Source: Actinomycetes bacterium (lineage in GTDB: Bacteria > Actinomycetota > Actinomycetes > Propionibacteriales > Propionibacteriaceae). Taken from it: 30,090 nt of DNA. The stretch is from NCBI GenBank assembly GCA_029778515.1, contig JAKOQD010000302.1, forward strand, positions 1 through 30,090, read 5' to 3'. The notes beneath the pieces were generated by a model that saw only the letters and a list, made by a program, of their open reading frames with translations, did not search any database and was not told the origin of the DNA. This document shows positions 1-9,215 of this stretch, piece after piece. Within the stretch, counting starts at the first letter, position 1, and each line of letters opens with the position of its first letter. The position numbers and the translations under genes were made by a program.

Positions 1-2
1 GT

Positions 3-44
3 CGTGGGGAATACGTGGGGAACCGTGGGGAATACGTGGGGAAT
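3..44. repeat. Short direct-repeat array, four copies of CGTGGGGAA
   Basis: Four copies of CGTGGGGAA start at 3, 14, 24 and 35, spaced 10-11 nt apart and separated by TA, C and TA. The array touches the window edge, so its true length is unknown. No function is evident. The roughly helical spacing would fit protein binding sites, but slippage in a non-coding stretch is just as possible. Confidence 0.6.
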
Positions 45-86
45 GGGAGGCCTCTGAAGGCCATCCGTGTCCATGAGAGTCCACAA

Positions 87-112
87 CTGAGAAGGACCGA
101 AGTCCTTGTCAG
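87..112 (-). terminator. Hairpin terminator downstream of tRNA-Leu
   Basis: On the minus strand the arms CTGACAAGGAC and GTCCTTCTCAG enclose a TTCG loop. This is a C(UUCG)G tetraloop on an 11-bp stem with a single G/G-type mismatch. It lies about 38 nt after the 3' end of the tRNA. The downstream tract is only weakly T-rich (TTGTGG), as is common in GC-rich actinobacteria. It is probably the tRNA transcript terminator. Confidence 0.6.
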
Positions 113-149
113 AGGGGATTTGATGTAGTCAGGGGACCATACATCGTTG

Positions 150-232
150 TGCGCGAGAGAGGAGTTGAACCTCCACGTCCTTTCGGACACACGGACCTGA
201 ACCGTGCGCGTCTGCCATTCCGCCACTCGCGC
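150..232 (-). tRNA. tRNA-Leu (anticodon CAG)
   Basis: Reading the minus strand, the acceptor stem GCGCGAG (from 232) pairs with CTCGCGC (157-151), with discriminator A at 150. The anticodon stem CACGG/CCGTG encloses TTCAGGT, giving anticodon CAG. A long variable arm (GTGTCCGAAAGGACGTGG region) makes it a class II tRNA. The T-loop is GGTTCAACTCC. CCA is not encoded. A candidate -10 TAATCT lies at 265-260 on the minus strand. In mycobacteria tRNA-Leu also lies beside fhaA, which supports a conserved neighbourhood. Confidence 0.95.
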
Positions 233-524
233 CCGACTCCCTCAGGAGCCAGCCGGAAGAGATTAGCACAGCGAACGCGTCGCGCCCGAACCGGGGCGTT
301 GGCAGCAGTCATGACGGGATCTCGCAGCGGTGGCATCGCCCTAGCAGCGTGGTACGGCCACGACGGACCAAACGTTGCCGAGATCGCGACACGGGAGGCT
401 TCGGCGGCAGGACCGGAGCCGGCGACAGCCCACAACCATGACGCCAATCGGCACACCGACGTAGACCAGAGCTGCTCCAGCGCCGCAGCGGAGGCTCCCG
501 GGTCCAGATCGCGGCACGGGTGGG

Positions 525-547
525 CTTCGACAGGCTCAGCCGGCGTT
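525..547 (+). repeat. Dispersed repeat copy (CTTCGACAGGCTCAGC type)
   Basis: Positions 525-547 match 8068-8090 at 21 of 23 bases. The same family recurs at 8013-8039 (inverted), 13503-13517, 11693-11709 and, inverted, at 28735-28746. It resembles the CTTCGACAAGCTCAGG-type intergenic repeat seen in many bacterial genomes. No mobility genes are attached, so it would need a helper in trans if mobile. Confidence 0.6.
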
Positions 548-698
548 TGGGTGTGGTGCTAGGGGTCTCGGCGAACTCGACCCGGCGATTGGCGCTCGAC
601 CAGGCGACGACCGTCCAAACACCCGCCCAACCTCACCTGGCACTCCAAGGCTGAGGACCGCTCAGGCCCGTCGCGTACGCTTGACGTTCGGCGCTGGA

Positions 699-704
699 TA
701 GGCT
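699..704 (+). promoter_or_regulatory. Candidate -10 box of the fhaA operon
   Basis: TAGGCT at 699-704 would start transcription near 711, leaving a leader of about 25 nt that contains the GGAAGGA ribosome site (724-730) before the ATG at 736. A TTGACG at 681-686 looks like a -35 but is only 12 nt away, too close to pair with this -10. The assignment is therefore weak. Confidence 0.3.
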
Positions 705-735
705 TGTCAGCGCCACACGGGATGGAAGGAAGCGG

Positions 736-1449
736 ATGGGGGTCTTCGACCGCGTCGAGAAGAAGCTCGAGAGCGCAGTCAGTGGTGCGTTCGCCCGCGC
801 CTTCAAGGGCGACGTACAGCCGGTGGAACTCACCGCCCGGCTCCAGCGCGAACTCGACGCCGAGGCCAGGCTGCTCAGCCGCGACCGCAAGCTCGTCCCC
901 AACGACTTCCGGATCGGCTTCTCCCAGCACGACCACGACCGGCTCACGCCCTACTCCAAGACCCTTAATTCTGAGATCATCCCGCAACTGCGTAGCTACG
1001 CCGCCGACGCCGGCTACATCTTCAACGGCCCGGTCACCATCGACTACTACCTCGACAGTACCCTCCCAGTCGGACGCTTCACCGTCACCTCATCCGCCGT
1101 CGCCGGGGTCGACGCGACCGAGGACGCCACCCCAAGCGAGATCCGCGCCGCCAACCTCGTCGTCGAAGTCAACGGCGTCCGCCACCCGCTCACCCCGCCC
1201 GGCGTCACTATCGGACGCGGCACCGACGCCGACCTCCGGATCAACGACCCTGGCGTATCCCGCCTGCACGCCCGCATCAACGTCAACGGCCGCGGCACCG
1301 ACCAGCGCCTCGACATCGAGGACCTCGGGTCCACCAACGGCATCACCGTGGACGGCCAGCGCACCCGGCACGCCAGCCTCGCCCTCGGCAGTCGCATCGA
1401 GATCGGCACCACCCGGCTGGCCATAGTGTCTCCGGTGAGCGATGTCTGA
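736..1449 (+). CDS. fhaA: FhaA-type protein: DUF3662 plus FHA domain
   Basis: 237 aa. Residues 1-115 form the DUF3662/FhaA N-terminal domain (MGVFDRVEKKLE start, basic and amphipathic). Residues about 150-235 form a forkhead-associated phosphothreonine-binding domain with the hallmark GRGTDADLR, SRLHARI and LGSTNGI segments. Mycobacterial FhaA binds phosphorylated partners of PknB, including the MviN flippase system, at the growing pole or septum. The mycobacterial protein is about twice as long because of a disordered linker that is almost absent here. The start is fixed by GGAAGGA 5 nt upstream of the ATG. It overlaps fhaB by 8 nt and is the first gene of the operon ending with pknB. Confidence 0.93.
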   Translation: MGVFDRVEKKLESAVSGAFARAFKGDVQPVELTARLQRELDAEARLLSRDRKLVPNDFRIGFSQHDHDRLTPYSKTLNSEIIPQLRSYAADAGYIFNGPVTIDYYLDSTLPVGRFTVTSSAVAGVDATEDATPSEIRAANLVVEVNGVRHPLTPPGVTIGRGTDADLRINDPGVSRLHARINVNGRGTDQRLDIEDLGSTNGITVDGQRTRHASLALGSRIEIGTTRLAIVSPVSDV

Positions 1450-1918
1450 CCTGGTCGTCCTAGCGCTCAAGCTGGGCTTCATCGCCCTGCTCTGGCTGTT
1501 CATCCTCTTCACCGGAAACGTCATCCGCACCGACCTCTTCGGCCGCAAGGTCTCCGCCGCCGAACTCGCCCCACCAGCCCCGCCCGGCGCACCCGCTCCA
1601 CCGAAGCTCTCCCGCCGCCAGGCCAAGAAGCTGCCCAAGTCCCTGGTCGTCACCCACGGCCGCCAGGCCGGCCTCACCCTCCCCCTCGGCGACGTCCTCC
1701 TGATCGGACGCAGCCCCGACTGCCAGCTCGTCCTCGACGACGACTATGTGTCCACCCGACACGCCCAGATCACCCGCACGGCCAGCGGCTACCAGGTCGA
1801 GGATCTCGGCTCCACCAACGGCAGCCTCGTCAACAACCAGCGCGTCACCACGCCCACCGCGTTCGGCATCGGCGACACCCTGCGCATCGGCCGCACCCTG
1901 ATGAGCGTGGAGAAGTAA
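1442..1918 (+). CDS. fhaB: FhaB/FipA-type membrane-anchored FHA protein
   Basis: 158 aa. A single hydrophobic segment at about residues 4-28 anchors the N-terminus, followed by a Pro/Ala-rich linker and a C-terminal FHA domain (about 75-158) with LLIGRSPDCQL, STRHAQI and GSTNGSL motifs. The mycobacterial counterpart (Rv0019c) links FtsZ and FtsQ under oxidative stress and is a PknA/PknB substrate. Here it starts inside fhaA, and its TAA overlaps the ATG of pstP by one base, so translation is coupled. Its position between fhaA and pstP is the conserved one. Confidence 0.92.
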   Translation: MSDLVVLALKLGFIALLWLFILFTGNVIRTDLFGRKVSAAELAPPAPPGAPAPPKLSRRQAKKLPKSLVVTHGRQAGLTLPLGDVLLIGRSPDCQLVLDDDYVSTRHAQITRTASGYQVEDLGSTNGSLVNNQRVTTPTAFGIGDTLRIGRTLMSVEK

Positions 1919-3300
1919 TGTCCCTCGCGCTCCGCTACCTCGCCCACTCCGAGATCGGCCTGGTGCGCAAGAACAACCAGGACTCCGCCTACGTCTCTCC
2001 CACCATGCTCGTCGTGGCGGACGGCATGGGCGGCGCCGCCGCCGGCGACCTCGCGTCCGCCGTCGCGATCCGGGAGCTCAAGGCAGCAGACGGCGACCAC
2101 TCCGGCCCCGAGATGCTCGAGGTCATCGCAGCCGCGATCGATAGTGCCGGGGACGCGATGAGCGAACTCATCGAGGCCGATCCGATGTTGGACGGCATGG
2201 GCAGCACCGTCTGCGGACTGATGTTCGACGGCAACGAGTTCGGCGTCGCCAACATCGGCGACTCCCGCGCCTACCGCTACCGGGACGGCGACCTGGCCCG
2301 AATCACCCGCGACCACTCCTGGGTGCAGACCCTGGTCGACGAAGGTCGCATCACCGAAGCCGAGGCCCTCGAACACCCGCACCGCTCGCTGATCCTCAAG
2401 GTGATCAACGGCCAGCCGCAACACCTGCCCGACCTCGAACTCGTCGACGCCCGCGCCGGCGACCGCCTGCTGATCTGCTCGGACGGACTCTGCGGCCTGG
2501 TCACCGACGCTGCCATCTCCGCCCATCTGGACGGCCCCCGCGAACAGGTGATCGCCGACCTGGTCGACCTCGCCCACGAAGCCGGCGGCCACGACAACAT
2601 CACCATCATCATCGCCGACGTCGTGGAGGGCGAGCCGGACGGCGCCACTCAGGTGCTGGGTGCCGCGGCCAACCTCGACCTGGACACCCTGGAAACCACC
2701 GCTGAAGTGCCGATGCTGCTCGACCACCCGGCCGCGCCGGATCCCGGTGCCGCCGAGCGGCTGCGCTACTCCCCAGTGGCCAAGCGGCGCGCGTCCACCT
2801 GGGTGAAGGTGGTGCTGGCGGTGCTGATCCCGCTGGTTGCGATCGGCGGCGGCGGCGCGCTCTGGTACGGCTACACCCAGCAGCAGTTCTATCTCGGCGC
2901 CGCGTCCGAGCACGTGGCGATCTTCCAGGGCATCCCCGAGCCGGTGTTCAACCTGCCGCTCTCCCATGTCGTGCACACCGACGACACGCGCGTCGCCGAC
3001 CTGCCGCCGTACTACCACGAGCGGGTGCTCGAAACCATGCCGGCCGCCTCACTGACGGATGCGCACGCCACCCTCGACACCCTCCGCGCCAAGGCCGAAC
3101 AGTGCATCGCCGCTCGGCTCGCCCGCCAGACCGCGACCGCGGTGCCGTCCACTTCGGCGACGCAGTCAGGGATCCCAAGCGGTTCCGCGGACGGTACCGC
3201 CGACCCGTCCGGATCGGCCAAACCGACCGACTCCGCGTCACCGTCCGCCGCACCCACCCCCACCGAATCTGCCACCCCACCGGCGCCCATGGAGTGCTGA
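1918..3300 (+). CDS. pstP: PP2C-family Ser/Thr phosphatase PstP
   Basis: 460 aa. The N-terminal PP2C domain (about 1-240) shows the metal-binding and catalytic motifs: D22 in the RKNNQD segment, DGMGG at 35-39, NIGDSRAYRY, SDGLCGLVTD and GGHDNIT. A transmembrane helix follows at about 295-317, then an extracellular domain and a low-complexity Ser/Pro/Thr tail. It would dephosphorylate PknB and its substrates and so reset the kinase pathway controlling wall growth. The start ATG overlaps the fhaB stop (TAATG), and the stop overlaps the rodA start (TGATG). The juxtamembrane segment contains ETTAEVP and DGATQ, possible phospho-threonine sites. Confidence 0.95.
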   Translation: MSLALRYLAHSEIGLVRKNNQDSAYVSPTMLVVADGMGGAAAGDLASAVAIRELKAADGDHSGPEMLEVIAAAIDSAGDAMSELIEADPMLDGMGSTVCGLMFDGNEFGVANIGDSRAYRYRDGDLARITRDHSWVQTLVDEGRITEAEALEHPHRSLILKVINGQPQHLPDLELVDARAGDRLLICSDGLCGLVTDAAISAHLDGPREQVIADLVDLAHEAGGHDNITIIIADVVEGEPDGATQVLGAAANLDLDTLETTAEVPMLLDHPAAPDPGAAERLRYSPVAKRRASTWVKVVLAVLIPLVAIGGGGALWYGYTQQQFYLGAASEHVAIFQGIPEPVFNLPLSHVVHTDDTRVADLPPYYHERVLETMPAASLTDAHATLDTLRAKAEQCIAARLARQTATAVPSTSATQSGIPSGSADGTADPSGSAKPTDSASPSAAPTPTESATPPAPMEC

Positions 3301-4736
3301 TGGACGCAGTCATCAGCTATCGCAAGCGTCGCGGGGTCGAGCTGTTCATGCTGGTCTTCGCGATCGGCCTCGGCATCGGCGGGTACCTGCTCACCCACCT
3401 CAACCGGGACGCGGAACTGCCCACCAACTGGCCCTGGGCGGTCACCATCCTCGGCGCCATCGGGCTGGTGCTGCACATCATCATCCGCTGGCGGATCCCG
3501 TACGCCGACCCGCTGATCCTGCCGATGGTGATGCTGCTCAACGGCCTGGGCCTGGCCATGATCCACCGGCTCGACCTCGCGTCCAGCCCACCGATGCACT
3601 CGGCCGAACTGCAGCTGATGTGGCTGGTGATCGCGGTGGCCGCGGGCGCGGCGGTGATCATCTTCCTGCGCGACTACAGGCTGCTGAACCGTTACCCGTA
3701 CCTACTTTTCCTCGCCGGCATAACCCTGCTGATGCTGCCGCTGCTGCCGCTGATCGGACAGGAGAAGAACGGCTCGCAGATCTGGATCCGCCTCGGCTCC
3801 TACAGCTTCCAGCCCGCCGAACTCGCCAAGCTGGTCCTGACCATCGCCTTCGCGGCCTACCTCGTCGACAAGCGAGACGTCCTCGCGCTGGCCGGACGCC
3901 GCGTGCTTGGCATCGAGTTGCCGCGGCCGCGCGACCTCGGCCCGATCCTGCTGATGTGGCTGGCCAGCCTGGCCGTCCTGGTCTTCCAGAAGGACCTGGG
4001 CACCTCGCTGCTGTTCTTCGGGCTCTTCGTGCTGATGCTCTACGTGGCCACCGAGAAGCCGAGCTGGCCGATCCTCGGCGGGCTGCTGTTCGCGTCCGGC
4101 GCGTACGGGGCTTTCCTGGCGTTCAGCCACGTCCAGGTGCGGGTGTCGGCATGGCTGAACCCGTTCGCCGACTTCGACCGGAACTACCAGGTGATCCAGG
4201 CCCAGTTCGGGCTCGCCTGGGGCGGTGCTTTCGGGTCGGGCTGGGGACTGGGCCGACCGAGCCTGATCCCCCTTGCCAAGACCGACTTCATCGCGGCTGC
4301 GCTCGGGGAGGAACTGGGCGTGGCGGGTTTGAGCGCGATCGTTCTCGTCTACGGCATCATCGTCGCTCGCGGACTCCGCGCATCGCTGGTCGGCAAGGAG
4401 CCGTTCGGCAAGCTGCTGGCCGCCGGGCTCTCGTTCGTGTTCGCGATCCAGGTGTTCGCGATCATCGGCGGCGTCACCCGGCTGCTGCCGTTGACTGGCC
4501 TGACTACGCCATTCATGTCGCAGGGCGGCTCCTCGCTGGTCGCCAACTGGGTGATGATCAGCCTGCTGCTGGTGATCACCCATCAGGTGCGCAGCCCGGC
4601 CAGCCAGGTGGTAACTGAGCCTGAACAGTGGCTTGAGCACGAGACCACGCAGCTGATTCCGGTGGGCGCATCGCCCGTTCCAACGGCGGACGACGAGGCC
4701 ACCCAGAACATCCCGACCACGGGGGCGTCCGCATGA
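3300..4736 (+). CDS. rodA: RodA/FtsW-family peptidoglycan polymerase (SEDS)
   Basis: 478 aa from the ATG at 3300, which overlaps the pstP stop; an upstream in-frame start at 3102 lies wholly inside pstP and is rejected. About ten membrane helices are visible, with SEDS hallmarks: GSYSFQPAELAKL, the QKDLGTSLLFFG segment carrying the conserved catalytic-region Asp, and PFMSQGGSSLVANW near the C-terminus. It polymerises lipid II glycan together with a class B PBP, here the adjacent pbpA, overlapping by 4 nt (ATGA). A cytoplasmic tail of about 50 residues carries two similar Thr motifs, ETTQLIP and EATQNIP, which may be PknB targets recognised by the FHA proteins of the operon. Confidence 0.95.
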   Translation: MDAVISYRKRRGVELFMLVFAIGLGIGGYLLTHLNRDAELPTNWPWAVTILGAIGLVLHIIIRWRIPYADPLILPMVMLLNGLGLAMIHRLDLASSPPMHSAELQLMWLVIAVAAGAAVIIFLRDYRLLNRYPYLLFLAGITLLMLPLLPLIGQEKNGSQIWIRLGSYSFQPAELAKLVLTIAFAAYLVDKRDVLALAGRRVLGIELPRPRDLGPILLMWLASLAVLVFQKDLGTSLLFFGLFVLMLYVATEKPSWPILGGLLFASGAYGAFLAFSHVQVRVSAWLNPFADFDRNYQVIQAQFGLAWGGAFGSGWGLGRPSLIPLAKTDFIAAALGEELGVAGLSAIVLVYGIIVARGLRASLVGKEPFGKLLAAGLSFVFAIQVFAIIGGVTRLLPLTGLTTPFMSQGGSSLVANWVMISLLLVITHQVRSPASQVVTEPEQWLEHETTQLIPVGASPVPTADDEATQNIPTTGASA

Positions 4737-6151
4737 ACCGTCCAATTCGTGGGGTCGCGGTGGCGGCCATGATCATGTTCGCCGCGCTGCTGGTGAACGT
4801 CAGCTACCTCTACGTCGGCCAGCAGGGCTACCTGAGCGAGCGTCCGGAGAACCGCAGGGTCACCGACGCGCGCTTCGCGCAGGACCGCGGCCCGATCATG
4901 GTCGGCAATACGCCGGTGGCCGCGTCCAAGCCGGTCGATGACCGCTACAAGTTCCAACGGTCCTACAGCAACGGCAAGCTCTACGCCCCGGTGACCGGCT
5001 TCTACTCCTACCTGTACCGGACGTCCGACTTGGAGTCGTCCCGTTCCGCCGAGCTCTCCGGCCAGGACGATTCCCAGTTCCTGCAACGGCTGATCAATAT
5101 GGCCGCCGGGTCAACCGTCCCCGGCGGCACGGTCGAGACCACGCTGGACGCGAAAGCGCAGAAGGCAGCCTGGGACGCGCTGGACGGACGCAAGGGCGCG
5201 GTCGTCGCCATCGACGTCAAGACCGGGGCGGTGAAAGCCCTGGTCAGCTACCCGAGCTACGACCCCAACGACCTCGCCACGCACGACCTGGACGCGTCCA
5301 CGGCGGCGTGGAAGCGGCTGAACGCCGACCCGGACAAGCCGATGGCCAATCGGGCGACCGCCGAGATCTATCCGCCCGGCTCGACTTTCAAGCTGGTCAC
5401 CGCGGCCGCTGCTCTCGCCGAAGGGATGAGCCCCGAATCCAAGCTCGACGCCAGCTCGTTCAGGCTGCCCGGTTCGACCCGGGTGATCTCGGGCAACTGC
5501 GGCGGCAGCGAGGTCAGCCTCACCCAGGCACTGATGGTCTCGTGCAATCCCGGTTTCGCCAGGCTCGGCGCCGAACTCGGGGACGCGAAGCTACGCGCGC
5601 AGGCCGAGAGCTTCGGCTTCGGCAGCAAGTTCCTCACCGATCTGCGGACGGCGGCCAGCACGTTCCCGGACGAACTGGACGGTGCCCAGACCGCGATGAG
5701 CGCGATCGGCGAGTTCGAAGTGGCCGCGTCCCCGCTGCAGATGGCGATGGTGGCCGCGGCGATCGCCAATGACGGCGTCGTGATGGAGCCCTACATCGTC
5801 AACCGCGTCCTGGACCGGGAGCTGAAGGTGACCACGCAGACGTCCCCGCAGAAGCACTCGGTGGCGCTGAGCGCAGAGAACGCGAAGGCGCTTCAGGAGA
5901 TGACCGTTGCGGTGGTCGAGCGCGGGACGGGCGGACGGGCGCAGGTGCCCGGAGTGACCGTCGGCGGCAAGACCGGCACCGCGCACTCGGACAACGAGCG
6001 CCGGCCGTATGCCTGGTTCACCGGCTGGGCGGACGACCCGAATGTGGCGGTCTGCGCCTTCGTCGAGGACGCGGAGATCCCGGCGACCGACATCGCCGGC
6101 GGCGCGGTGGCCGCGCCGATCGTCAAGGCCGTGATCGAGGCGCTGCGATGA
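4733..6151 (+). CDS. pbpA: PbpA, class B penicillin-binding protein
   Basis: 472 aa. An N-terminal signal anchor (about 7-27) is followed by a short dimerisation region and a transpeptidase domain. Active-site motifs are all present: S217-T-F-K220 (SxxK), S270-C-N272 (SxN) and K413-T-G415. It cross-links peptidoglycan outside the membrane as the partner of the neighbouring RodA/FtsW polymerase. In mycobacteria PbpA is needed for septation and is a PknB substrate. The ATG overlaps the rodA stop by 4 nt. Its length is usual for the actinobacterial PbpA family. Confidence 0.95.
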   Translation: MNRPIRGVAVAAMIMFAALLVNVSYLYVGQQGYLSERPENRRVTDARFAQDRGPIMVGNTPVAASKPVDDRYKFQRSYSNGKLYAPVTGFYSYLYRTSDLESSRSAELSGQDDSQFLQRLINMAAGSTVPGGTVETTLDAKAQKAAWDALDGRKGAVVAIDVKTGAVKALVSYPSYDPNDLATHDLDASTAAWKRLNADPDKPMANRATAEIYPPGSTFKLVTAAAALAEGMSPESKLDASSFRLPGSTRVISGNCGGSEVSLTQALMVSCNPGFARLGAELGDAKLRAQAESFGFGSKFLTDLRTAASTFPDELDGAQTAMSAIGEFEVAASPLQMAMVAAAIANDGVVMEPYIVNRVLDRELKVTTQTSPQKHSVALSAENAKALQEMTVAVVERGTGGRAQVPGVTVGGKTGTAHSDNERRPYAWFTGWADDPNVAVCAFVEDAEIPATDIAGGAVAAPIVKAVIEALR

Positions 6152-6211
6152 CCAGGTTGGAACGCTCAGCAAAGTTTGGGAGAGTTGGCTTCGCCATATC
6201 GGGAGGACAGG

Positions 6212-7972
<1,761 letters not shown>

Positions 7973-8012
7973 CTGAGCGATTCCGGGCCCACGGTTGCGC
8001 CGAGGCACCGCC

Positions 8013-8094
8013 GATCAACGACCCCTGAGCTTGTCGAAGGGTCGTCCATCCGCGCGGTGACTACGGGCTTCGTCAGGCTCAGCCAGCGTTGATC
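8013..8094. repeat. Inverted pair of a 27-nt dispersed repeat
   Basis: The element at 8013-8039 (GATCAACG....CTGAGCTTGTCGAAG) is matched by the reverse complement of 8068-8094 at 21 of 27 positions, separated by 28 nt. The pair can fold into a long imperfect hairpin exactly between the convergent pknB and trpG genes, where it may help bidirectional termination. It belongs to the same family as 525-547 and 28735-28781. Confidence 0.65.
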
Positions 8095-8105
8095 AACCGT
8101 ATCTA

Positions 8106-8129
8106 GATCCCGGCCTTCGCCGGGATGAC
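8106..8129 (+). repeat. REP-like hairpin element ATCCCGGC-CTTC-GCCGGGAT
   Basis: A perfect 8-bp stem (8107-8114 with 8119-8126) encloses CTTC and is followed by GAC. The same 24-nt unit with one base changed in the loop is found in reverse orientation inside cydDC (23194-23217). It resembles REP-like elements of other bacteria with ATTCCCG/CGGGAAT arms. Confidence 0.7.
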
Positions 8130-8196
8130 CGCACTGGGCCAGTGGGCGGCCGCACGGGAGCGCGGGCGCGTCACGAAGGGCGCAGCCGGAGGGCGC

Positions 8197-8832
8197 CTAG
8201 GGACGCAGCGCCATCAACGGGGTCAACCCGACCGCACGGCTGGGCGCGTCCGCGTCACCGCACGCCACCAGCCAGTTGGCAAGCATCTGGTAGCCGCCCT
8301 CGGTGAGCACCGATTCCGGGTGGAACTGGACGCACTCGATCGGCTGAGTCTTGTGCCGGACGGCCATGATCACGCCCGAGTCGGTGGTGGCGGTGACGTC
8401 CAAAGCGTCGGGCACGGTCTCCGGGTCGAGCGCCAGCGAATGGTAGCGGGTGGCCGTGAAAGGATTGGGCAAGCCGCTGAAGACCCCGCGTCCGTCGTGG
8501 TGGACGAGCGAAGTCTTGCCGTGCAGCAGCTCAGGCGCGCGATCCACGACGCCACCGAAGGCCACCGAGATCGACTGCAGACCCAAGCAGACGCCGAAGA
8601 TCGGCAGCTTGCCACCCTGTTCGCGGACCACGTCGATGCAGACGCCGGCCTCTTCGGGAGTGCCTGGGCCCGGTGACAACAGAATGCCGTCGAAGCCGTC
8701 CGCCCAACCAGCGGACGCGAACCGCGGATCGTCGTTGCGCCAAACCTCGACCTCGGCGCCGATCTGGGCCAGGTACTGAACGAGGTTGTAGACGAACGAG
8801 TCGTAGTTATCGACCACCAGGATCCGCGCCAT
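8197..8832 (-). CDS. trpG: Glutamine amidotransferase, anthranilate/aminodeoxychorismate synthase component II
   Basis: 211 aa. A class I glutamine amidotransferase with the TrpG/PabA signature: LSPGPGTPEEAG, the nucleophile Cys82 in FGVCLGLQ, and His171 and Glu173 in QFHPES. It supplies ammonia from glutamine to a chorismate-using synthase for folate (PabA) and/or tryptophan (TrpG) synthesis; sequence alone does not separate the two, and one amphibolic subunit may serve both. In mycobacteria the same gene (Rv0013) converges on pknB, as here. GGGAGA lies about 9 nt before the ATG. It is divergent from crgA. Confidence 0.93.
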   Translation of the reverse strand: MARILVVDNYDSFVYNLVQYLAQIGAEVEVWRNDDPRFASAGWADGFDGILLSPGPGTPEEAGVCIDVVREQGGKLPIFGVCLGLQSISVAFGGVVDRAPELLHGKTSLVHHDGRGVFSGLPNPFTATRYHSLALDPETVPDALDVTATTDSGVIMAVRHKTQPIECVQFHPESVLTEGGYQMLANWLVACGDADAPSRAVGLTPLMALRP

Positions 8833-8912
8833 GCGTCCATTCTCCCATCGAACCGGGACTCTCAGCTTTCTCGGTTATCCTTGCTTGGTTGTCCGATCTA
8901 GTAGGAGTCCCG

Positions 8913-9212
8913 GTGCCTGAGTCCAAGGTTCGCAAGGCCGCTGCTGAGAAGAAGAAGCTGACCGATCGAGCCCAGATCGCCGAGAAGCGGGCCGATGAGC
9001 AGCGCCATGCCGTCGCGCCGGGCAGCCGCCAGTGGGTGGCGCCGACTTTCATCACCGTCGGCCTGATCGGCGTGCTCTGGCTGGTGGTCTACTACGTCAC
9101 CTCGGCCACGAACATCGTGGTGCCCCTGCTCACCGGCCTCGCTGGCTGGAACGTCCTGATCGGCATGGGCCTGATGGCCGCAGCCTTCGCGCTCTCCACC
9201 CTCTGGAAGTAG
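8913..9212 (+). CDS. crgA: CrgA, cell division inhibitor/divisome protein
   Basis: 99 aa from the GTG at 8913, with AGGAG centred 6-7 nt upstream. The sequence starts PESKVRKAAAEKKK (basic, cytoplasmic) and has two transmembrane helices (about 46-68 and 75-97) separated by a short hairpin, the family's standard architecture and size. CrgA recruits division and wall proteins to the septum in actinobacteria. It is divergent from trpG and converges with lysS, leaving only 3 bp between the stops. The neighbourhood with pknB, pbpA and rodA is conserved near oriC in mycobacteria. Confidence 0.95.
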   Translation: MPESKVRKAAAEKKKLTDRAQIAEKRADEQRHAVAPGSRQWVAPTFITVGLIGVLWLVVYYVTSATNIVVPLLTGLAGWNVLIGMGLMAAAFALSTLWK

Positions 9213-9215
9213 CCC

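Larger units (their letters stand above)
233..735. other. Gene-free stretch between tRNA-Leu and fhaA
   Basis: No reading frame here has a convincing start, ribosome site or recognisable protein. It holds the likely tRNA promoter at its left end, one copy of the dispersed CTTCG...CTCAG repeat at 525-547, and the leader of the fhaA operon at its right end. Nothing else was identified. Confidence 0.6.

Noticed and set aside
3..44. Possible CRISPR or iteron array
   Set aside because: Units are only 9 bases with 1-2 base gaps, far too short for CRISPR, and no cas or replication genes are near.
149..562. 137-codon plus-strand frame over and after the tRNA
   Set aside because: It runs through the tRNA gene on the opposite strand, has no ribosome site and no recognisable protein features.
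681..704. TTGACG and TAGGCT as a matched promoter for fhaA
   Set aside because: The spacing is only 12 bp, outside the workable range; only the -10 was kept, at low confidence.
3102..3299. Extended N-terminus for RodA
   Set aside because: The extra 66 codons lie in another frame of pstP and are Arg/Pro/His-rich; the ATG at 3300 overlaps the pstP stop and begins a normal RodA.
6176..6211. TTG start for PknB
   Set aside because: No ribosome site precedes it, while GGGAGG is well placed before the ATG at 6212.
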